NCBI GenBank assembly: GCA_002352225.1
Contig: DEIA01000022.1
Location: forward strand, 110,476 to 120,499
Origin: Flammeovirgaceae bacterium UBA2786
GTDB lineage: Bacteria > Bacteroidota > Bacteroidia > Cytophagales > Cyclobacteriaceae
Direction of reading: 5' to 3'
DNA length: 10,024 nucleotides
Made by a program: the position numbers and the translations under genes. Under the pieces are notes generated by a model, which saw only the letters and a list, made by a program, of their open reading frames with translations, did no database searches and had not been told where the DNA came from. Shown piece by piece: positions 6,228 through 10,024 of the stretch. Positions within the stretch are counted from its first letter, which is position 1. The number at the start of each line of letters is the position of its first letter.

Positions 6228-7598
6228 ATGAACTCCATCAACCTTATACAAAAGTCCTTTCGCTTTAAAGTTACGTTGCGCTTACTCGGCATCTGCTTCT
6301 TTGGGTGCGCTACCGGTTTCCTTATTTTCGATTCTCCTTTTTGGATGGCCGGTATTTGGACAGCTCTGATTACAGCCGGTTTATTTTATGAAACCGTGAG
6401 GTTTGTCAGTCAATCGGAACGCAAACTCACTGCTTTTCTACAGTCCATTAAACAAAATGATTTTACGGTTACGTTTTCCGAAAATGCTAAATCGAATGAT
6501 TACGATTTACATCAGGCCTTCAATCAATTAAATGAAACGTTTAAAAGCTTACGATCAGAAAAGGAGTCGCAGCATCAATTGCTTCAGGTGATTGTTGAAC
6601 ATGCAGCAGTACCCCTCATTTGTTTTGATGAATCAAATGAAGAAGTTTACCTGATTAATAATGCAGCAAAACATCTCTTTCAACTTCCGTTTCTTCAAAA
6701 GATTGAATCACTTTGGCGGGTGGAGAGAGGCTTACCGGAATTTCTAAGAAGAATTAAAGATGGTGAGAAGGCATCTCTAAAATTAGTTTCCCAGGGTAAG
6801 GTCACCTTCTTGTCCGTAACATCCAGGCATTTACTTTTCAAAGAGAAAAACTTAAAGCTGATTGCCATGGCTGATGTTAGCAGCGAATTGGCAGCCAAAG
6901 AAGCAGAGGCCTGGCAAAAATTATTGCGTGTGCTCACGCATGAAATTTCAAATTCAGCGATTCCTCTTTCTACACTTTCGTCCTACATACATGATTTGGT
7001 GACGTCTGCCGAAGCCGATAATCGAAAACTTTCAATAGAGGAGCGTCAGGATGTATTAGAAAGTTTGAAGGCGATTGATCAACGTAGCAAATCATTGAAA
7101 GAATTTGTTCATAATTTTAATAGTCTGAACCAGGTTCCTGAGCCCATATTGAACAAAACAAGTATTCATGAATTAGTTACCGAGGTAAAACATTTTTTTA
7201 GTAAGGAACTGGAAAAGGAAAATATACAGATGATTATTGATGAGATGGATCATTTTCAAATCTATGCAGATAAGAACCTGACCATGCAGGCGCTTATCAA
7301 TTTAATGAAGAATGCGATTGAGTCTATGGATAATATGAAAAATGGAAAAATTATCCGAGTTTCTGCTGGTCGTGAGGGACATCAGTTTACCAATCTTTAT
7401 ATTGCTGATAGTGGCTGTGGAATTCCTGCTGACGTAGCTGATAAAATATTTATACCTTTTTTTTCAACTAAGAAAAGTGGCTCAGGCATTGGTTTGAGTA
7501 TCTGCCAGCAAATTATGCAAAAACAGAAAGGTGATATAAGTGTAAGATCACTTCCTGGAAAAGGAAGTGTGTTCTCTCTTAGTTTTGCTTCTCGTTAA
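6228..7598 (+). CDS. Membrane histidine kinase, NtrB/NtrY-like, partner of the upstream regulator
   Basis: This sensor kinase should phosphorylate the NtrC-type regulator encoded just upstream. It has two membrane helices, at about 16-34 and 37-57, separated by only a few residues, so there is almost no extracellular domain. A linker follows, then a PAS-like region (about 119-215: VIVEHAAVPLICFDESNEEV). The phosphorylation motif is HEISNSAIPL with H238. The ATP-binding domain has N362 (N box, LMKNAIESM), D394 in the DSGCGIP G1 motif, the FIPFFSTK F-box region (about 407-414) and the glycine-rich GSGIGLSI segment (about 417-424). All catalytic motifs are intact and the length (456 residues) is normal. 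With no periplasmic sensor it must detect a cytoplasmic or membrane signal, or a partner protein; the nearby permease with its large periplasmic domains is a candidate. Confidence 0.93.
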   Translation: MNSINLIQKSFRFKVTLRLLGICFFGCATGFLIFDSPFWMAGIWTALITAGLFYETVRFVSQSERKLTAFLQSIKQNDFTVTFSENAKSNDYDLHQAFNQLNETFKSLRSEKESQHQLLQVIVEHAAVPLICFDESNEEVYLINNAAKHLFQLPFLQKIESLWRVERGLPEFLRRIKDGEKASLKLVSQGKVTFLSVTSRHLLFKEKNLKLIAMADVSSELAAKEAEAWQKLLRVLTHEISNSAIPLSTLSSYIHDLVTSAEADNRKLSIEERQDVLESLKAIDQRSKSLKEFVHNFNSLNQVPEPILNKTSIHELVTEVKHFFSKELEKENIQMIIDEMDHFQIYADKNLTMQALINLMKNAIESMDNMKNGKIIRVSAGREGHQFTNLYIADSGCGIPADVADKIFIPFFSTKKSGSGIGLSICQQIMQKQKGDISVRSLPGKGSVFSLSFASR

Positions 7599-7815
7599 TT
7601 AGCCAACTTAAACAGCCAGACTTACCATCGATACTCGTTTTGCATAGTCTTGTACTGAATTTAGTTTAACAGGGAAAAGCCTTGAGCGTATCTTTCATGT
7701 TAATGTCATGCCCATGGCATAGAACAACATCAAACCCGCAAATGATTTGCTCATGTCTTCCTTTCTTCTCAGACTCGGCCGCCCGGGGACCCTGCGTCAA
7801 GACACTACCCATATT

Positions 7816-7843
7816 CCGCAGAGTCCGAGGCGAGACTCTGCGG
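7816..7843. repeat. Strong 10-bp inverted repeat
   Basis: CCGCAGAGTC (7816-7825) pairs perfectly with GACTCTGCGG (7834-7843) around an 8-nt loop CGAGGCGA. Flanking ATT (7813-7815) and AAT, separated by AG on the right side, extend the symmetry. No T tract follows, so it is not a classical terminator for the kinase gene 220 bp upstream. It resembles dispersed palindromic units of Bacteroidota intergenic DNA. Confidence 0.65.
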
Positions 7844-7923
7844 AGAATAGAGAGTATGTATCCGACCGTGGCAGCGACAAAGATGCCGTCATACAAATTC
7901 CAAAAGGTGGCGGCTTCAAAGAC

Positions 7924-8009
7924 AAAACCCTGAAGGGGTGATATAATGTCACTCCTTCGGAGTTCACTGTTTCATGCTTTATTCGTTATCTACAATACTA
8001 TCATCCCTT
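7924..8009. repeat. Intergenic direct repeat, copy 1
   Basis: Runs from AAAACCCTGAAGGGGTGAT to ACTATCATCCCTT and matches 8120-8204 along its length with scattered substitutions. Inside are CCC-TGAA-GGG, the hairpin ACTCCTTCGGAGT (7951-7963), and, running past the end, ATCCCTTCGGGAT (8003-8015). Both hairpins close on C(TTCG)G, an unusually stable tetraloop in RNA. The shared TTATTCGTTATC-ACAAT block is the best conserved part. Confidence 0.75.
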
Positions 8010-8119
8010 CGGGATTTGTTCTGCTTAAATGTTTTTATCAGATTGTGGAGGGAATACACTGGTATCTTGAGGAAATCCCGATGAGATTGGTTTTTTGGCT
8101 ATTCTATAAATCGTTAAAC

Positions 8120-8204
8120 AAAACTCTGAAAAGGTGATGCAATACCACTCCTTCGGAGTTCTCTGTCTCGCGCTTATTCGTTATCGACAATAGCATTATC
8201 CCTT
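8120..8204. repeat. Intergenic direct repeat, copy 2
   Basis: Second copy of the 7924-8009 unit, about 110 bp further on. It keeps the first C(TTCG)G hairpin (ACTCCTTCGGAGT, 8147-8159) and the TTATTCGTTATC block. The second hairpin is cut: ATCCCTT is followed by GGTATT instead of CGGGAT. Its opening CTGAAAAGG has also lost the CCC/GGG pairing seen in copy 1. Confidence 0.72.
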
Positions 8205-8263
8205 GGTATTTATTTTTAACGTGCTTCTGGTCTTTTAACCAGGCAAAAGCAGAAATTCTTCTA

Positions 8264-8296
8264 CTGGTTGAAAAGCCTCAATCAGAAGGTGTTTTT
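8264..8296 (+). terminator. Possible terminator upstream of the GH30 gene
   Basis: CTGGTTGA (8264-8271) pairs with TCAATCAG (8278-8285), with one G-U pair and a 6-nt loop AAAGCC. AAGGTG and then a run of T (from 8292) follow. The six-base gap before the T run makes it a poor terminator. A second short hairpin (CTGGT-CTTTTA-ACCAG) sits just before it. If real, it would insulate the glycosidase gene from upstream transcription. Confidence 0.3.
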
Positions 8297-8334
8297 TATT
8301 TCTGGTTCGTTGTGTCTTTTGTATCTTTAAAATT

Positions 8335-9735
8335 ATGCGAGTAAAATTTTACCTGATTGTGCTCCTTGCGGGGCTAGCCTCCTGTTCATCGGAAAAAAAG
8401 AAACCGGTTAGTATTCAATCGTGGATAACCACACCTGATCGGACCAAACAACTAACACAGCAACCTGACCTTGTTTTTGGATCGGAAGCGGGCACAGGTC
8501 TTACCATAGAAGTGGACACTTCCAGAACGTATCAATCAATAGATGGATTTGGTTTTGCTTTAACCGGTGGCAGTGCCATGTTATTAAAAACCAAACTAAC
8601 CGATGAGGCGCGTGCGGCATTGTTGGAAGAACTTTTTCTTACCAAAGAAAATGGAATTGGAATAAGTTATTTGCGCATTACCATCGGGAGTTCGGACCTG
8701 GATGAGTTGATTTTTACCTATAACGATCTGCCACCGGGCGAAACAGATACTGATCTCTCAAAGTTTACACTGGCCTATGATACCCTTTACCTTATTCCCG
8801 TTCTAAAAGAAATTCTGAAACTGAACCCATCGTTGAAAATAATGGGTAGTCCGTGGTCGCCCCCGGTGTGGATGAAGACCAATGGCTTCGCAAAAGGCGG
8901 AAGTTTGAAGAAAGAATATTATAACGTGTATGCCGATTATTTTGTGCACTATATAGATGCAATGGCGAATCATGGAATTGCAATAGATGCCATTACCATC
9001 CAGAACGAACCTGAAAATCCAAACAATACGCCAAGCCTGGTAATGGCAGCCGAAGAACAAAATGAGTTTATTAAAAACCACCTGGGGCCTGCGTTTCGTG
9101 AAGCAGGAATTAAAACCAAAATTGTGTTGTTCGATCATAATGCCGATCATCCTGAATACCCGATTACCATCCTGAACGATTCTGAAACCAAACCCTTTGT
9201 GGATGGGTCAGCTTTTCATTTATATCTGGGCGAAATAGATGCGTTGTCGAAAGTGCACGAGGCGCACCCCGATAAGAATATTTATTTCACCGAGCAGTGG
9301 ACATCGGGCCGGGGCGATTTTGGAGGAGATTTACGGTGGCATGTTAAAAATCTGATTATTGGTGCTACACGTAACTGGAGCCGCACGGTAATAGAATGGA
9401 ATCTGGCAGCCGATGAAAATTTTAATCCCCATACCCCAGATGGAGGCTGCGATAGCTGCCAGGGGGCGTTAACCTTGGGTAATACTATAACCCGCAATGT
9501 TTCTTATTATATAATTGGTCATGCTTCGCGGTTTGTGCCTACCGGTTCGGTGCGAATTGAATCGGGCATGGTGAATGAGTTGCCCAATGTTGCGTTTAGA
9601 ACCCCTAAAGGACAAATGGTGTTGATTGTAGTTAACGATAAGGACGAAACCGTTTCGTTTGCCATTGGGTATGGTGGACAAAAGGCAACGGCTACTTTAG
9701 CGGGTGGGGCAGTAGCTACCTACGTTTGGAATTAA
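8335..9735 (+). CDS. GH30-family glycoside hydrolase, lipoprotein
   Basis: This is an exported glycoside hydrolase of family 30, which acts by a retaining mechanism and includes glucosylceramidases and endo-beta-1,6-glucanases. The N-terminus is a lipoprotein signal: hydrophobic stretch 5-15 and lipobox LASC with C17 as the lipid-bearing residue, followed by SSEKKK. The mature part shows family landmarks in order: DGFGFALTGG (from D70), SYLRITIGSSD, GSPWSPPVWMK (from about 171), the acid/base IQNEPEN with E225, the nucleophile YFTEQWTSG with E320, GGCDSCQG, and the YYIIGHASRFV segment leading into a C-terminal beta-sandwich that ends at residue 466. Length is normal and both catalytic glutamates are present. 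The enzyme should be anchored in the outer or inner membrane facing outward. No SusC/SusD pair or other glycosidase is adjacent, so it is not visibly part of a polysaccharide utilisation locus. The exact substrate (beta-1,6-glucan or another beta-glucoside) is uncertain. Confidence 0.93.
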   Translation: MRVKFYLIVLLAGLASCSSEKKKPVSIQSWITTPDRTKQLTQQPDLVFGSEAGTGLTIEVDTSRTYQSIDGFGFALTGGSAMLLKTKLTDEARAALLEELFLTKENGIGISYLRITIGSSDLDELIFTYNDLPPGETDTDLSKFTLAYDTLYLIPVLKEILKLNPSLKIMGSPWSPPVWMKTNGFAKGGSLKKEYYNVYADYFVHYIDAMANHGIAIDAITIQNEPENPNNTPSLVMAAEEQNEFIKNHLGPAFREAGIKTKIVLFDHNADHPEYPITILNDSETKPFVDGSAFHLYLGEIDALSKVHEAHPDKNIYFTEQWTSGRGDFGGDLRWHVKNLIIGATRNWSRTVIEWNLAADENFNPHTPDGGCDSCQGALTLGNTITRNVSYYIIGHASRFVPTGSVRIESGMVNELPNVAFRTPKGQMVLIVVNDKDETVSFAIGYGGQKATATLAGGAVATYVWN

Positions 9736-9739
9736 ATTT

Positions 9740-9768
9740 TTTGGAGTAGCCTGCTTTCTTTACCTTTG
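9740..9768 (+). promoter_or_regulatory. Bacteroidota-type promoter for the tRNA-Arg region
   Basis: TTTG at 9740-9743 and TACCTTTG at 9761-9768 are separated by 17 bp. This is an exact fit to the TTG-N17-TAnnTTTG promoter used by the Bacteroidota housekeeping sigma factor. Transcription would begin near 9773-9777, about 25 bp before the tRNA-like copy at 9799, a typical leader length for a tRNA gene. It lies immediately after the GH30 stop codon. Confidence 0.65.
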
Positions 9769-9798
9769 CCTCGATTTCAGCAGATGGCTGGAGAGGAT

Positions 9799-9886
9799 GG
9801 TTCCGTAGAATGCCTGCCGGTAGGCAGGGATAGTATTTCATCCCGAAGTAATCGGGACGATTCTGAAGGAGCAGGTTCGATTCCTG
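9799..9886 (+). pseudogene. tRNA-Arg-like copy broken by two palindromic insertions
   Basis: The segment matches the intact tRNA-Arg at 9952 block by block: GGTTCCGTAG (9799-9808), GATAGTATTTCA (9829-9840), CGATTCTGAAG (9858-9868) and GCAGGTTCGATTCCTG (9871-9886). Relative to it, TAC is lost from the D-stem. The unit CCTGCC-GGTA-GGCAGG (9813-9828) is inserted in the D-loop. GATTC, including the first half of the anticodon loop, is replaced by TCCCGA-AGTAA-TCGGGA (9841-9857). After the T-arm the acceptor 3' strand is absent (AATCTTTGG instead of CGGGACT). No anticodon or acceptor stem can form, so it cannot be a working tRNA. Both inserts fold as compact hairpins. It sits directly downstream of a good promoter and is probably still transcribed with the intact gene. 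Confidence 0.8.
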
Positions 9887-9951
9887 AATCTTTGGTGTAC
9901 GAATGAGTTTCTGAAAGAACTGTCAGTTGGAGAGTTCTGGTTTTATTTAAT

Positions 9952-10024
9952 GGTTCCGTAGTACAATGGATAGTATTTCAGATTCCGATTCTGAAGATGC
10001 AGGTTCGATTCCTGCCGGGACTAC
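9952..10024 (+). tRNA. tRNA-Arg(CCG)
   Basis: A full cloverleaf folds by eye: acceptor GGTTCCG with CGGGACT (first pair G-U, one internal T-G), D-stem GTAC/GTAT with loop AATGGATA, anticodon stem TCAGA/TCTGA with loop TTCCGAT giving anticodon CCG, variable loop AGAT, T-stem GCAGG/CCTGC with loop TTCGATT, and discriminator A at 10023. It decodes CGG arginine codons. The window ends at the first C after the discriminator, so whether CCA is encoded cannot be seen. The broken copy at 9799-9886 lies 65 bp upstream, and both probably share the promoter at 9740-9768. Confidence 0.93.

Larger units (their letters stand above)
7599..8334. other. Repeat-bearing non-coding region before the GH30 gene
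   Basis: No gene is convincing in these 736 bp. Several short frames overlap one another at 7666-7941 and at 7946-8137, and none shows a domain. One frame around 7852-7941 reads VIQIPKGGGFKDK, which faintly recalls the LPKGGG start of SpvB-type toxin proteins and could be a gene remnant; this is weak. The region contains a small palindrome (ATGCC-CAT-GGCAT, 7708-7720), a strong 10-bp hairpin (7816-7843), two ~85-bp direct repeats (7924-8009 and 8120-8204) and a terminator-like hairpin at 8264-8285. It separates the kinase operon from the glycosidase gene. Confidence 0.65.

Noticed and set aside
7549..7569. Hairpin CACTTCC/GGAAGTG at the end of the kinase gene
   Set aside because: It lies inside the coding sequence, encodes conserved kinase residues and is not followed by a T tract.
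7682..8137. Several overlapping short open frames between the kinase and GH30 genes
   Set aside because: They overlap one another on both strands, cover repeats and hairpins, and show no supported domain. Only the IPKGGG stretch was kept as a weak remark.
7924..8204. The two direct repeats as a CRISPR-like array
   Set aside because: Only two diverged copies of ~85 bp with a 110-bp spacer and no cas genes.
8322..8329. TATCTTTA as a -7 element for the GH30 gene
   Set aside because: No -33 TTG at 17-23 bp spacing, and it lies only five bases from the ATG.

Overview
The window looks like a chromosomal segment from a member of the Bacteroidota, most likely order Cytophagales. The clues are a TTG-N17-TAnnTTTG promoter of the Bacteroidota type, A-rich start regions without clear Shine-Dalgarno sequences, a long FtsX/MacB-type permease of the kind common in that group, a Bacteroidota-type integrase arm-binding domain, and many short intergenic palindromes. 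The lineage is inferred from style, not from a search.

Layout. 1-74 is the 3' end of the tmRNA gene ssrA, followed by a perfect 14-bp palindrome and a good rho-independent terminator (150-188). At 217-291 there are GGGTAC-type repeats in both orientations, and at 339-674 a tyrosine-recombinase fragment that keeps only the arm-binding end. Together these look like the relic of an element once integrated at ssrA. 675-1330 has no convincing gene but contains two overlapping palindromes (1139-1177). 1331-4762 holds two FtsX-like permease genes. The first (804 aa) is full length. The second (311 aa) keeps the first dozen residues and the C-terminal half of such a protein, with roughly 500 residues missing between. 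Both start inside copies of the same ~87-bp palindrome-rich leader. 4841-7598 is a two-gene unit: an NtrC-type sigma54 response regulator and a membrane histidine kinase 13 bp downstream with almost no extracellular part. 7599-8334 is non-coding and contains a strong hairpin and two ~85-bp imperfect direct repeats with C(TTCG)G hairpins. 8335-9735 is a GH30 glycoside hydrolase lipoprotein. The window closes with a Bacteroidota promoter, a tRNA-Arg-like copy broken by two palindromic insertions, and an intact tRNA-Arg(CCG).

How the parts fit. The permeases, regulator and kinase all run on the + strand with short gaps and may form one envelope-stress or export module. The kinase has no extracellular sensor and the permease has large periplasmic domains, so the permease could be the sensor, as in Bce-type systems; this is inference. 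No ABC ATPase is in the window. The GH30 enzyme is separate and probably degrades beta-glucan or a related glucoside outside the cytoplasm. The most unusual sequence is the disrupted tRNA copy at 9799-9886: two different hairpin units sit in its D-loop and anticodon regions, it lies directly behind a plausible promoter, and an intact copy follows.
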